From Tillus elongatus (Eukaryota > Arthropoda > Insecta > Coleoptera > Cleridae): a stretch of DNA of 64,000 nt. The stretch lies in NCBI GenBank assembly GCA_964006375.1, contig OZ023267.1, positions 35,103,766 to 35,167,765 of the forward strand, read 5' to 3'. This document shows positions 1 through 14,469 of this stretch, piece by piece. The notes under the pieces were generated by a model. The model searched no databases. It was not told where the DNA came from and was given only the letters and a program-made list of their open reading frames with translations. A program made the position numbers and the translations under genes. Position 1 is the stretch's first letter. Each line of letters starts with the position of its first letter.

Positions 1-212
1 TTCGGCCTAGCCTCCCCACCATTATTACTACTAAAAAGAACAAGCTTTAATTGCCAGATCACCCACCTATCGTCGAACGGATCGTTACTGGAGCATCTAA
101 GCTTTTAAGGACGAAGAATCTCCAACTATTCAAGAAGCAAGTAAACACACATCTTGTGGCGCAACAATCAAGTTCATGATGTTTCATCATGAACTATTTT
201 TATAAAAAAAAG
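1..212 (+). other. possible 3' end of a LINE reading frame
   Basis: One forward frame stays open from about 50 to a stop near 180. Its last residues (KNLQLFKKQVNTHL) resemble the extreme C-terminus of some non-LTR retrotransposon reverse transcriptases, which often end in an 'FK..l' helix. No catalytic motif is visible because the window starts here. A chance open frame is quite possible, so this is weak. Confidence 0.2.
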
Positions 213-740
213 GTAAAGCCGCTTCCCTTCCAGCTAAGATGCTCATATAAAAGTAGCACTAGGATTCAGAGATTCTTTGCCATGTCGCCACTGTTGCCAT
301 GTCGCTAAGTCATTGTCGTCGCTTACTGTAATTTATTTTTGTGTGATCACACATTATTTATGTTTTATATGAAAGGAATATAATCAATTATTACAATAAA
401 TTAAAGCTGCTTTCATTACAATGCTAGCTGAGATACCTATACAAAAGTATCACTATGATTTAGACATCCCCTGCCATGTCGCTACTGTTTAGGCATTTTT
501 GTAGCTTACTTTATTCGATCACACAGTATTTACGTCTTATATGAAACAATATAATCAAATACCACAATAAATCAAAGCTGATTTCCATTCCAAGATAAGA
601 TACTCATACAAAAGTATTACTATGATTTAGACATTCCTTACGATGTTTCCATTGTTTAGCCATTTTAGTATTTTCCACAAATTTGTGTTAATTTGTTCAC
701 ACAGTAATTACGCTTTGCTTGGAATCAACATAATCAAGTT
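213..740. repeat. diverged satellite-like tandem repeat, ~180 bp x 3
   Basis: Three diverged monomers follow one another, marked by 'aaagc.gctttc'-like starts near 215, 402 and 572 (spacings about 187 and 170). Each then has the order 'tacaaaagta.cac.atgattta.aca', 'gccatgtcgc' and 'gatcacacagtattta'. It may be the 3' UTR of the possible LINE to its left or a short satellite. Confidence 0.55.
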
Positions 741-1352
741 ATCTCATTATCTTTATCACATTACATCGTACCTGAAGCCGTTGGCGGAATGTTGCATCCG
801 GTAAATGCATCGTTTTAATTTGGTTCTTTTAGAACGCATATTTGATATTTATATTATATGTCAAACGATGATTATAGTGACCTTTGATATTAACGGCATC
901 ACAAAAATGTCAGCCCTTTCAGCGTATGAGTTTATTATTTAATTTTGACGTGCATAACCCTTTTCTGCTTCCATTTGAGGACTCGAGGTGATATTGAATT
1001 CTATAAAATCCTTTTCCGATCAAAGAAAGAAGCGTCATCGAATTATTTGAAGCTTCTTTGCATTTAAAGAGGAAATTGCGTTATCCATATTATGTGTAAC
1101 TTGACTTCAGGAAATGAGGTTAACTGATGATCGATAGAAAGCTATAGGCAGAGTTCGAGACTTAACTGAATTTCGCATCTGAAGCAGAAGTTTATGGATA
1201 CGAACTGGAGAGAAGTTTTAGGCGATTTATTTCTAAAAGACAAAATATGCTTAAAAACGCAACAATTTTTTAACGTGATTTTGATAATACGAGGGACAAT
1301 AGTTATCCTTCGCCCCTGGCCTATATCATGAAAGACTAGAAACAAATAATTA
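741..1352. other. unannotated AT-rich sequence
   Basis: No recognisable gene or repeat family. Short open frames here show no family resemblance. Confidence 0.4.
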
Positions 1353-1680
1353 TTTTTATTTTTTACGGTAATTGATCTCAAGTCCAACACACTTTTCTTG
1401 ACGATGCCCTAAAATTTTCACTGCTTTTAAATTAGGTGTTTCCCCGACTTCTTCATGCACTTGTGTACAGCCCCTTCCTTTGCATTGTCTGCCAGGAATC
1501 CCTTTCCCCAAGTATTCTTTAAGTATTGGAAACAGTTTGCAGTCGCTTGGTGCCAGATCTGGCACACAAAGTGCATGCCCTAATAGTTCTAACCCAGTAC
1601 TGTTGATAACAGACTTTGCGATAACTGACTGGGGACCTCTGCATTGTCACTTTTCACAACTTCTCGTGTTGTTTTCCTTG
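1353..1680 (-). pseudogene. mariner-type transposase C-terminal fragment
   Basis: Reading leftwards, the frame contains PDLAPSDCKLFPILKEYLG, matching the mariner block around the third catalytic aspartate (family form SPDLAPSDY.LF..L). The preceding residues still resemble the usual 'HPPYSP' lead-in but are altered. Only about a third of a transposase is left and the first two catalytic acids are absent, so this is a dead fragment. Confidence 0.7.
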
Positions 1681-1931
1681 TATGACACGCAACTCAGTAG
1701 TGAAATTATAATAGTACTAATCATTATTTGTGGAACCTCTTTTTACTAAGTACCACCTTTTCACACTAAACTAAACATTCTACTGTGTCCCGATTCCATG
1801 GCACCTATCAGAATCATAGTGATGAACTCAAGTTCAACGGTTAAAAAACTTTCTCTTGTCTGCTTTGTAGCTGTCTAATAACCGCCGGTACACAAAAATT
1901 TGTTTATTTTTTCTATTATAATTACATATTT

Positions 1932-1934
<3 letters not shown>

Positions 1935-2010
<76 letters not shown>
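1935..2010. repeat. (TA)n array, left part of a split array
   Basis: Uninterrupted TA dinucleotides. They abut the left end of the Tigger-like element at 2,011. The right part of what was probably one array is at 6,408-6,528. Confidence 0.9.
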
Positions 2011-2013
<3 letters not shown>

Positions 2014-2196
2014 GAATTCGGGTTTAACGAGGAGTTAAGGGGCTAGCAACAATATCTCATTAAAACAGGATCTCGTTATATCAGAAGTAAGAAGTAAAAA
2101 CCGGCCTACTCCCCTGTAACCAATTCCATCAATACAGAAAGTCAATTGTAACTACCTAGTTTGAATGAAAAATTTTACTCCACATAAAAAAAACTC

Positions 2197-2507
2197 TGGA
2201 CGCAGCAAGTGCGTTATGGTAGTGAATTTTCATTAAAATGTTTTTATTGCAAATATGTGTGTTTTCTTTTTAAGAAGGCAGGCATCAATTTTGGTTACCA
2301 GTATAACCTATATAGCAAAAACAATGTGCCATGTTTCATAAAAATAACTTTGTGTGAAAATGTACAAAAATTTCCAAACGTAAACTTAAAGTGTTCCCTG
2401 AAAAACTCGTTTCTTGGTCAACCTTATAGGTTAATAGCAAATTGGGCTATTCAAATATGAAGCATTTGATCAAAATTCGCTACCATAACGCACTTGCTGC
2501 ATCCAGA
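2197..2507. mobile_element. MITE-like unit with inverted GGACGCAGCAAGTGCG ends
   Basis: The left end reads GGACGCAGCAAGTGCGTTAT and the right end is its inverted counterpart (CCATAACGCACTTGCTGCAT). The interior is non-coding and AT-rich. With 2,690-3,590 it may form one reverse-oriented family-A copy carrying an extra internal end. Confidence 0.6.
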
Positions 2508-2689
2508 ATTTCTTTTCTTACAAACATGCATTATATTTCGATGGAAAATGCAAAACTGCAACAAATTAAGGCGTGTTTGATTAAAAAAAAAGAAAATTTG
2601 TTTCAACAACGACTTATGGGCCACCCTGTAGAAATATTTTTCATATCTTGTATAATAACGGATATATTGATCTTTATTGATTTTTTACG

Positions 2690-3596
<907 letters not shown>

Positions 3597-3742
3597 TTAT
3601 TATTTAACTTAACTTTATACACATCATAAAAAGTAGTCTGTGATTTTCAATTATACTGTCGGTTTTTCTTTTTCCTTCTTTTTCAAAAAGTTTTCTATGG
3701 AAGTTAATAAACTTAGCTCATTCTCTGGGTTTGAGGTCCCCT

Positions 3743-5167
3743 CTAAAAATATTCTAAGCTTCTCAGCGGAATATATGGCTTGAGGCTTTTAGATTCCTTG
3801 TCCGAATCGAAATCTTCCTTCACTTCCTGGCTAGTGTTCAAATTTGCATCTTCAATTATCTCGGAATCTGTTGGAATACCTGAAGTTCCCACAGAATTAT
3901 CTATGTTCCGGTGATCCATCGCATCCGACACTTGTGCTAATTTCATAACCCTAGCACATTCGCCCAGAGGAATGTCATCGTCTTTGTCGGCGATATCTTT
4001 GTCGGCAATAACATCTTCCGAAACGCTTAAATCGACGTTTTCATTTATATGGTCAAAATGAAAACCACCATGCCTGAAACAATTTTGCAACGTTTTCTTT
4101 GTGCGACATTTTTTTCATGCACAATCAAGAAGATGATTAGTTTTGAGGACATTTAACGAAAATTGGACACTGATTCTTGTCCATGTTGTCAATTATTTTT
4201 GTGACGAGTAGTTTCCTGAAATTAAATTTTAGAGAGTTGATAATTCTTTGATCTAAAGGCTGAACTATAGATGTGGTATTAGCTGGCAGAAAAACTAGTT
4301 TGATGTTCTTCAAACTCGCCAATTGTGGATGTGCCACACAATTATCGACCAAAAGCAAAATTTGTCTATATTTTTATAGTTCTCTATCCCATTCTTCAAC
4401 TTCAGTTTTAAAAATATCGCCAGTCACCGTTGCTTTTTTGTCAGCAACATATTTCACCGAAAAACTCTTTATATTTTTACAACATCTTAGTTTTTGTACT
4501 TTGCGAGTACCCGATAGTCCTCCAAACTCAGAACCATCATAATTTACACAAACTAGTACAGTCAGTCGCTCTTTGGATAACTTCCCAACAACACATTTTT
4601 CGTTTTTAAATTTTAGAGCTTTATCCGGCAACTTTTTGTAAAAAAGTCTTGTCTAGTCTGCATAGAAGACATCACATGCCTAATATTTCTAGGATATTTT
4701 TAAGTAGTTATTTTGAAGCCAATCAGATGTGACTTCCTTATTATCAAATTTCGCTTCCCAAAAACTTTTTCTGCATTAATTGAACGTCTTTGTTTAAAAC
4801 GAGAAATCCAACTTGTAGAACACTGGAAATTCTCTCCAGATCCCATTTGTCTACCAAAGGCAACAGCTTTCTCCTGGAGAAATAGACCACATGTTTGCGT
4901 GCCTTTGATATTTGAACCAACCAAACAATGCTTTGTCCAATTTCTCCATGTCGGTTGTTTTTAGACTTTTCTCTCGTTATCAATAGTGTTGGAACCACTA
5001 GCCTGGACAGTACCATTCTCGCACTTTAAAATTGTTAATAATGTAGACAATGTAATACCGTACTGCCTACAAGCATCGCTTTTCTTCGTTTTCGTTTTAA
5101 CTTGTTTTAATATTGACATTTCCTCTTCAATGGTAAGGCGTCTTGTTTTAATACCAGACGCGGACAT
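3743..5167 (-). pseudogene. pogo/Tigger-like (CENP-B/DDE_1) transposase, broken
   Basis: Reading leftwards from an ATG near 5,167 there is first a psq-type helix-turn-helix (LTIEEEMSILKQV, ACRQYGIT.STL), then a CENP-B-type second DNA-binding part (CSTSWISRFKQR near 4,800). The DDE_1 core follows, with LVCVNYDGSE near 4,550 and MLLVDNCVAHP plus LPANTTSIVQPLDQ at 4,358-4,240, and an acidic C-terminal tail ends near 3,743. The first catalytic residue sits where the family has VNADGS, here NYDGS. At least four frame changes separate these blocks, so no full protein can be made. It is the coding part of the transposon spanning 2,011-5,717. Confidence 0.75.
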
Positions 5168-5723
5168 TGTGTAAAAAAGACTATTAACCTGCCTCAAATG
5201 CGCGGTGATCGAAAACGGATGGGAATAAGACGTAAGTTTTAAATTTAAACAAAAAAAGAAAAAGTCACACACATGTACAGTTTCAACGAACTAATGAACG
5301 TTGATTTCAAGTGGTAAGAGGGACTCTATAATTGTCTGAGTGGAAGAACACATAAATATTTTCTCTTGTGTTGTGTACAGTAAAATTTATTACCCATAAG
5401 TGTCATGTCTCAATCAAAAAATATGTGCGTCTAGTCCTAGTGTGTCTGAATTCTCATATTTGTAGGTAGAGATGCAACGAAATTCACAGAAAGACGAAGC
5501 CCCCTTGTTTACTGTCGCTCATCTGCGCATTCCAATAAAAATGTGAACGGGTCGGTGCAATAATTACCTCGCAAAAACCGACATCTCCTAAAAAACGGTT
5601 TCGTTAAATCAGAAATATTTTAACATTGCCTTTAAACAAGTCCATTCAAATCCACAAAATTTGCTCATTAGATGAAAAGTTTGTTAAATCTGCTACTCGT
5701 TAAACCCGGACCCTACTATATAT

Positions 5724-7500
<1,777 letters not shown>

Positions 7501-7765
7501 TTATTGTATCACTGTACACAACTGATTTAAAATTACCCCAAAGAACAGATCTGGTATGTTACAATTTGGGCTACGAGCTGGCCAAGGGATTAGGCTGCTA
7601 CGGCCTATCCATCTTTGGAGACACCTTTCACCAAGGTATTTTCGAATTTCAACCGAAAAGTGCGCTGGTGCACCTTCTTGCATAAAACACGTATTTTGCC
7701 TCAAACTTAATGGTAAATCATTAATGAGATTATCAACCCGATTCTGCAAAAAGTGTAGGTAGAAA
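7501..7765 (-). pseudogene. mariner/Tc1-superfamily transposase fragment
   Basis: Contains FMQEGAPAHFS, then RWIGRSSLIPWPARSPN and a D near the end. This matches an insect transposase family of the IS630-Tc1-mariner superfamily whose usual form is FMQDGAPAHFS...WIGRGGP.WPARSPDL.PLD. The catalytic Asp of the first block is Glu here, and the second block reads SPNCNIPD. It is a fragment. A longer relative is at 46,220-47,130. Confidence 0.7.
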
Positions 7766-8399
7766 TTTCAATTCAGATTAGATGGCAACTAATATGGACC
7801 TAACATAGGATTTCCGATTGTTCCCCATCTAATATTCAATTTACCTTGCAAATGTGAAGGTAACCTATAGTATTTTAGTTACAAGCAGTGTATCTGCATT
7901 ACGTTTGTTTCTCAAGTAATGGTTTTGATTTTTGTATAGGCCAATATTGATGCGCCATTTAATTTAGTCCATCTCTCTTCATTGTATTATGAAACAATAT
8001 TTTCCAATCCATTTAATCTATGTCCACGAAAGCAATAGACGTATGGTATTTTTACAATAACAAGAAATGACGTCATAAAGGGAAACAATGCAACGTTGCC
8101 AGATTGTCACATATTTACGGGGGTGTCTGTATTTTGAAAGCGAACTTTTTGCAGTTCATTTTAGCAAATTTGTATAGAATTGATTTCCAGCAATCATCAT
8201 GTGCTAACAAATTGCTATACGTTTTTTTTGTGCTTAGAGAAGTGATTGTGTAGAGATTTATTTTTATTCGTGCTAACAGTATATGTAACTTTGTTGACCA
8301 TAAGGTACTTATTTAAATATATTGCAAAAACAATAAATTCTTTTCAAATTTAAATTGCATAATCAATGTATAAGTTGCTAAAGGCCTAGGCATTGTAAC
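7766..8399. other. unannotated sequence, no gene seen
   Basis: No coding motif or recognised repeat. AT-rich. Confidence 0.4.
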
Positions 8400-8620
8400 A
8401 ATTGTACATTGTATTTGAGCAACTGGAATGTCTGCACGTTCTGCTCTTCGGAGAGGGCGTAAAGCCATCGGTCGCCTCTCAATGCCATGATAGGCACGTT
8501 GAAGATCCCTACCATTCTTACAGAAAGGTGGAGGTCCGGCTAAATTTCCAGGATGTTAAGGAGAAACTGCTCCCGGGCGTCGGTGATTGGCTATAGTCAC
8601 GGAAATACACCGACGATAAA
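8400..8620 (+). mobile_element. SINE-A, 5'-truncated copy
   Basis: Matches the body of the complete copy at 49,836-50,180: 'gtatttgagcaa', 'tgtctgcacgttc', 'cttcggag..ggcgtaaagc', 'ggcacgtt.aagatccctac' and 'gcgtcggtgattggc'. The tRNA-like head is missing. Divergence is high enough for an old insertion. Confidence 0.7.
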
Positions 8621-8804
8621 GTGACAAAAAAAGATTTCGCAACGTGGTGAAGGACTGACAACTTATAGGGCTAACATTTTTATTTCGGCTGTAATGGGAT
8701 GTATGAATCTGTTTTGGGAATTTATATTTGTATGATTGGGAACCTGTGATGAACACCGATAAGTAGAATTTTGAGAACCCAATTCATCACAATACAGGTT
8801 TTTG

Positions 8805-8847
8805 ACCTGACGATCGTTTCGCCAACAAAGTTAGCATTATGAGAAGG
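8805..8847 (-). ncRNA. degenerate hammerhead-ribozyme motif (Penelope-type)
   Basis: On the minus strand, a box reading CTCATAA sits where CTGATGA is expected. It is followed by a stem-loop, an intact GAAA, CGATC, a GTC cleavage triplet and AGGT. Two core bases are changed, so it should not cleave. Shared flanking sequence ties it to the copies at 14.5, 38.6 and 39.8 kb, and an inverted partner lies 45 bases to the right. Confidence 0.5.
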
Positions 8848-8892
8848 ATGAATAAACTTTATGTGGCCCACCCTGATGTAGTATTATTATTT

Positions 8893-8937
8893 AACCCTTT
8901 GATGATGATAAATTTGTTAGCAAAACGATCGTCAGGT
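8893..8937 (+). ncRNA. degenerate hammerhead-ribozyme motif, inverted partner
   Basis: Plus strand TTGATGA (CTGATGA expected), a stem with GTTAGC on its right arm, AAAA where GAAA is expected, then CGATC, GTC and AGGT. With 8,805-8,847 it forms an inverted pair of about 80 bp arms ending in the 'gagaacccaattcatcac' block. Inverted terminal repeats of this kind are known for Penelope-like elements. Confidence 0.5.
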
Positions 8938-8989
8938 ATAAAAACTGCAGTGTGATGAATTGGGTTCTCCAAATTGTACTTATTAGATT

Positions 8990-9699
8990 TGTGTTTTGTC
9001 GTCGTTCAGGTACCAGAAATGACGCCATTCCATACGTGTCGTAAAATAGCACTCTGTTATTTTCCTGCTTAAACAGTTTCAAACAAACAAACACAAAACA
9101 AAGGTCAATAGTTTTCGTGTCACTAGTGTCAGTCCTTTAAAATTATGAATATAGCTAACACGGGCGAGCTACAATCTACAGCTAATAATTCACTAACAGC
9201 TCTTGTATGAGCTTTCCTAGGTATCAGAGCATAATTTCGCTTAAATATGCAATTTCCATCTTGATGCAATTATGCAGGTAATCGCTTTTGCCTTCTAGCA
9301 GATGAGTTAGCTTGAACAGGGAGCGAAGCTGAATCGACAGCACTTTTGTTGGCAGAGGCTGTTGAAAAACTGAGTCGGAAAGTGCAGACACAGGGAGTAA
9401 GGCACAGAAGAACAAGCAATACGGAAGCCGTCGATATCGACAAAGCAATCAAGTACACCGCAAACAACAGCCAGCGGCGATAGGGTGCGCGAATAGACGA
9501 CGACTTTTAATGGTATAGTTTGTTCCTGTCGCTATCTCTATTTCCTTCAACTCGGGATTGCTCCGATATGCCCTCTTGTCATCGTTTACTCAATGGTTGA
9601 TGTGAACCTTTGTGTATTGTTATTTCCAAAATTACGTAATAATGACGTATAATCAGATTTGTTAGCATGATTTGTGCCACTTTCAAAAAGAAATTGGAA
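8990..9699. other. unannotated sequence, no gene seen
   Basis: The stretch near 9,224-9,500 is less AT-rich and open on the minus strand, but two overlapping frames compete and neither resembles a family. Confidence 0.35.
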
Positions 9700-9873
9700 A
9701 AATTCTGACGCAGCCAGTACGTTATGGTAGTCAAATTTTATATAGAGGTTTTTCAATCCAAAGTTGTTATTTCAACGGTAAATAAAAGTTGTAAAAAACT
9801 TTGTAAAAGTCTTGACGCAGGAAGTGCTTATGGTGGCAAATTTTGACAGAAATGATCTACACCTTTTTACGGA

Positions 9874-9936
<63 letters not shown>
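9700..9936 (+). repeat. family-A end sequences, duplicated, then (TA)n
   Basis: Two diverged GACGCAG.cAGT.CGTTATGG ends lie about 108 bp apart (9,705 and 9,813), followed by a TA array at 9,879-9,936. Confidence 0.6.
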
Positions 9937-9937
<1 letters not shown>

Positions 9938-11200
9938 GGTTAGGTTTTGCATATAAACATGGAAAGTAAATGAAGAATGATGATGGGAAAGTAATGATGG
10001 ATGTATAAAGATTGGTAGTGAATGAAGGCAGTGATTGGAAATGTAAGATGAAAGAAAAAATGGTATAAAAACTTTATTTAAAATGGGTTGTCAAAATTCG
10101 AAGTGTCATATTTGGATAATGCAGTGTCAAGTATTTTTAGAATAAACTGTTTAAATTATGTCACTATATACAACACAAGTCAAAATGGACTTACTGTATA
10201 GACGTATTGTGTAATTTCAGCCAATAAAGTATAAGTATAATGTATGTATCCCAGCGATAACTCAAAAAGTACACAACTGATTTGAACAAAACTTGACACA
10301 TATCTTCATTTTGTTGAGACCGCGGACGAGTTCGTAAATCAGCTATAACGGACATTTCCCCCCCGAAAACATACAAAAAAAATGTTTGAAAACGCCATTT
10401 TTGAAAGTATTAGAGTAACTTACATGTTGCTACAAAATGGTTGAAATAAAGCTCTGCTGTAAATTTGAAATAATTTGGTTCACAAAATTTGGAGCTTTTT
10501 ACAAATAAAAAACAAAGTCTGAAAAACATGAGTTGAAACCACTTAAGTGATTGAGTTCCAATGCTCGACAAAGACGGACTAGTTAGCTTCCATGCGTAGA
10601 TTTATATATTTTTTTGCCTCAGGGCTCGTCCGTGGCATTGCCGCCCGATAGAACTATAGATTGATACATACCACAGAACCAAATAATACATATAACCACA
10701 TGATCACAGCACTGCCGTAGCTAGCGATCGGCAAATCTCGGCCACGAGACTCCCGAACATTCGAACACCGTTCTCAATCGCAACACTCAACATCATATCA
10801 TTGCCATAGCCGTCGGCATACTTATGCTGTGACCATGCCATTACGCGAAAGTACAGATAACATAACATAAAAAATGTTGTGATTGTAAAGTAAGTAGGTT
10901 TGGGTTCCTTAACATCAAGGTAGCATTGGTTCTACCGTACTCCTAGTGGATTTACGCGATAATAATTTTAAGTTTCAAACATATTTAATATTCGATGCTG
11001 ACAGTCATATGTTACAGCTCATTCATTCTTAGTTTAAACCGTTTCAGTAGGTAAATCAATTTTACTGCACACACTCATACACTAGGAATTGAACCTCTAT
11101 CGTGGTCCATATTTCAACGTGTGTTCATATTTCAACTAACAACATGATTCTAAAAAAGGTAAGCTATTATTGGATTTTTTGCAATTTATCAGGAATTAGT
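9937..11200. other. repeat remnants without genes
   Basis: Contains a family-A-like block (10,240-10,520: 'cagcgataactcaaaaagta', 'aaaacgccatttttgaaag') and a diverged SINE-B-like stretch (10,530-10,620, continuing to about 10,790). Nothing coding is recognised. Confidence 0.4.
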
Positions 11201-11540
11201 GGTTTGAAGTCAACAGTACGTTCATCAACCTCTAGCCGTTGGAGTCTGGTGGACTATTAGCCGTCACACTCCCGCTAATCACTTTCTCTCTCTCATCCTC
11301 TCTTTCAAACGCTTGTATCTCTTTGCTTTACCCGCTACTATTTAATAATATAGCTAGACACCGGTTCACTAGATAGCCGAGTCTGGATTCTGAGAATCTG
11401 CTTCTAAGAATCTACCATCCTCACCGCCTCCGGCGGTGGCCGCTGCAGCCTCGAACGCCTCCGACTACTCCCAAAGTGGAGTCGTCGAGACGATTACCAT
11501 GACACCAAATATCATATCTCTACACCGATTAATAAAAAAG

Positions 11541-11945
11541 TTGGTTTGCGCACGCGTAAACTACCATATTTGAAGTCTACTCATCGAGACGATTACCATG
11601 ATACCAAACACTATGCCTCGGCGTCACAAAATAAGAACGTTGGTTTGCGCATGCGCAAACTGCCATCTTTACATACGTCATTTTCATAAAAATCAAAATG
11701 ACAGGTCTTATTATTTAGATGGGTTAGATCTACATCTCGACTTGATCTGGATCCCGATCTAGATTCCAATGTAGATTCCGAACGCCTTAATGCCACCTTG
11801 GGTGGCGGCACTGCATTATACTTGTCACGACGAGTAACATGATATCAAACACGTGGGGGCTAATAAAAAACTAACAAAGTTGGGTTGCGTATGCGCAAAC
11901 CGCCATCTTTTCATACGTCATGTTTACAAAAATCAAAATGACAGG
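11541..11945. promoter_or_regulatory. three direct repeats with GCGCATGCGC-type palindromes
   Basis: Copies at about 11,541-11,567, 11,640-11,705 and 11,880-11,945 carry TTTGCGCACGCGTAAA, TTTGCGCATGCGCAAAC and TTGCGTATGCGCAAAC. The last two also share 'gccatctt', 'catacgtca' and 'aaaatcaaaatgacagg'. GCGCATGCGC is the known consensus of NRF-1/Ewg-type factors, 'gccatctt' resembles a YY1/Pho site and 'acgtca' a CRE half-site. Promoter function is inference; no adjacent gene is recognised. Confidence 0.35.
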
Positions 11946-12029
11946 TTTTCTTGTTTTAGCAGGTGTTGCGACCTGTTGTTTAGAATTTTAAATTTTTGAA
12001 TTTTCGCACTTGACGGCCGCAATCTTGGA

Positions 12030-12600
12030 CGTCATCTTGGTGAGTACCTTCCTTTTGCAAGTGGCTTGGATAAGTTCGTTGGCCAGGAAAATCGGACCAG
12101 GTTTTCGTGGAAAATTTTGTGTTTCCTTTCTAAAAAAAAATTGTATCTCCGGAAATAACAAAGTGAAGGAAACCAAATTTGGTACGCGTATTTGTATTAT
12201 AAAGACTGAACCATGTACCAAAATTTAGGTCTCTAAGTTTAAGGACAAAAAGGTTACGGGCAGCTAAAGAAATAAATTTTGGAGTTTTCCTCAAAACGTC
12301 AAACTCGCAATTTAAAACGTCGAAATTGGCAATGTTTAGGCAAAGAACGTGAAACAAATACGGATTGTGAAAAGAAAATGTTGCAAGAAGAGTGTTCTGC
12401 GAACCCTTAAGTTTCAGATTCAACCGTCATTGACCTTCATTTTACTAAAATGTTTACAGAAAATTCATTTCAAATAGACCCTTTCTTTGATGCTTTGGCT
12501 GTCAGTTTAGTTAAGTTGATGCTTTTTTGGATATTTATTTGTGGGTTTAGTGAAGTTTATGGTTTAACGGTCTATAATTTTTAGCTAATTTTTGTAAAAC
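12030..12600 (+). repeat. family-A copy, right half without TA core
   Basis: Shares 'gttggccaggaaaatcggac', 'caaaacgtcaaactcgc', 'aaaacgtcgaaattggcaat', 'ttcaaccgtcattgaccttc' and 'atttcaaatagaccctttct' in order with 2,690-3,190 (reversed), 45,305-45,800 and 52,050-52,560. Confidence 0.7.
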
Positions 12601-12664
12601 AAATTCGTTACTGCATTTTAGCATTTTTTATCGAAATATGATGCATGTTTGTAAGAAATAAATC

Positions 12665-13062
12665 TGAACGCAGTAAGTGCGTTTTGGTAGCGAATTTTCA
12701 TTAAATCCTTCAAATTTCAATAACTCAATTTGCTATTAACGTAAGTTTTGTTGGTTAGGTTAACATTTAACTTTATTATCGGAAATTTTTTATATAAACG
12801 CGGCATGGGCGTTTTGGTATCGAATTTTCATTAAATGTTTCAAATTTCAATAACTCAATTTGCTATTAACCTAAGGTTCATTTTCTAGGACACCAGTTTT
12901 CTCAGAAACATTTAAAGTTTATTTTCGGAACATTTTTGTACATTTCAAATAATTATTATGCTAAAATATGGTACATTGTTCCTACTATATAGGTTATACC
13001 GGTCACCAAATTGATTTTTATGAAAATTCACTTCCATAACGCACTTGCTGCGTCTAGAGTTT
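12665..13062. mobile_element. MITE-like unit with inverted ends
   Basis: The left end reads GAACGCAGTAAGTGCGTTTT and a second left end lies at about 12,795. The inverted right end (CCATAACGCACTTGCTGCGT) finishes at about 13,062. A related short unit is at 52,912-53,134. Confidence 0.6.
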
Positions 13063-14159
13063 TTATATTTTGAGCTCTTAGACGTTATCTCATATTGTAA
13101 TATATTGTAATATTTTATTTAGTACGTTAAAAATGTGTTAAAGATTCGCGTTATTTAGTTATTTTGCTCCAATATATATTTCAAGTTTTACAAAACGACT
13201 GAGTGTATTATAAGATGCTGTCTAAAACCACAAAATTCTGCTGTGCATTAGTCACCTGTCCATTTTAAACCAGACGGAGCGTATATAATATATAAGAGTA
13301 TATTTCCTCAGTAAACAGAATATAATATCATAACTTATATATCATTTCTGTTCCAGGATCCTAGACGGCGTGGGTTATCAGTTTAATCCAAATGTGTTGG
13401 GTAAGTAAATTTGATTCGATCAAACATCGTAGCAACCCGGTCGGTATTCCATATATACCGTCCAAAATGGCAGTTCGGCGATTCTTTATTTACTCGAAAG
13501 AAGTCTTAATCTTAAATAAAGGGGATTACTCGCAAAGTCTTCTAAATCTACGGGATATCTTCTGCTTTTGCAGCCGCGTCACGTTTTCCCCAAGATAAAC
13601 TTCTAGTAATACAGGGGATATCCAAAGTTAGACGACGAACAACGAGAAACTTTAACAGAATGACCATAATTTTGAAATATTAAGAGGAAGGCGAATAGAA
13701 ATTTCATTTTCTATAATTTTGTAACAACAAACTTCATACGGACACAGTATACGTGAGTGGACTGTCATTACAACTTTTCCTTATACATCAGGAGGTGATT
13801 TTTCTCTCTATCTTTCTCTGTTTACTATGCATCATTTTTATGGGCATAGGAAAAATAAATATAAAGTCGATTATTTACTTTAAAGCATTTTTAGCAAACT
13901 TTGACTGTATGTGATGATATAAAATCGCTTGGATAGGTGTTGATGTTTTTAATGCTAGAAATTTGTAGAAATTCGGTACGCAGCAAATTCCTTATAGTAG
14001 TGAATTTTCATAAGTATTTTACACTATTAGTACGGTATCTTTTTCTTACTTCCTTTCATCCTTGTGGGTTTTCTTTAGACCAGTAGCAATCATTTTGAAG
14101 ATTAGCATGATCGTGTTGTGTAAAACTATACCCATCCGATAACAAACCATATTTTTTTC
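13063..14159. other. unannotated sequence, no gene seen
   Basis: Holds one isolated family-A end (about 13,970-14,015). No coding motif is recognised. Confidence 0.4.
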
Positions 14160-14372
14160 TCCCTCAGGGCTCGTCCGCGGCTTTGCCGTACCGATAGCAC
14201 TGCAGCACTTGGCCTATTGTGCATTACTCTCCACCTTAAGCTCGACCTCAACGACAGAACGAATTTGAAAAATCATCCGCGCCGGTGAGTCTCGAACCGT
14301 CTTCCTCCGAGTCCGAATTGGGAAGTTTTACTCGACTTTACGACCAGGCCACGGTGGCAACAAACCATATTG
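14160..14372 (-). mobile_element. SINE-C, tRNA-derived
   Basis: On the minus strand an A-box-like TGGCCTGGTCG (about 14,347-14,360) is followed about 50 bases later by a B-box GGTTCGAGACTC, the spacing of a tRNA-type internal promoter. The tail contains 'ggctcgtcc' in reverse, also present near 10,620. No tRNA cloverleaf is preserved. Confidence 0.5.
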
Positions 14373-14469
14373 GATAACATTATATTAAACATTTCGATCA
14401 TTTCTTCACAAAAAGACGTTCTTCAAAGTACACTTGGAGAACCCAAATCACCACAACACATTTTAAAAG

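Noticed and set aside
11611..11811. 66-codon minus-strand frame rich in Arg and Ser
   Set aside because: It overlaps the direct repeats with GCGCATGCGC cores; no family resemblance.
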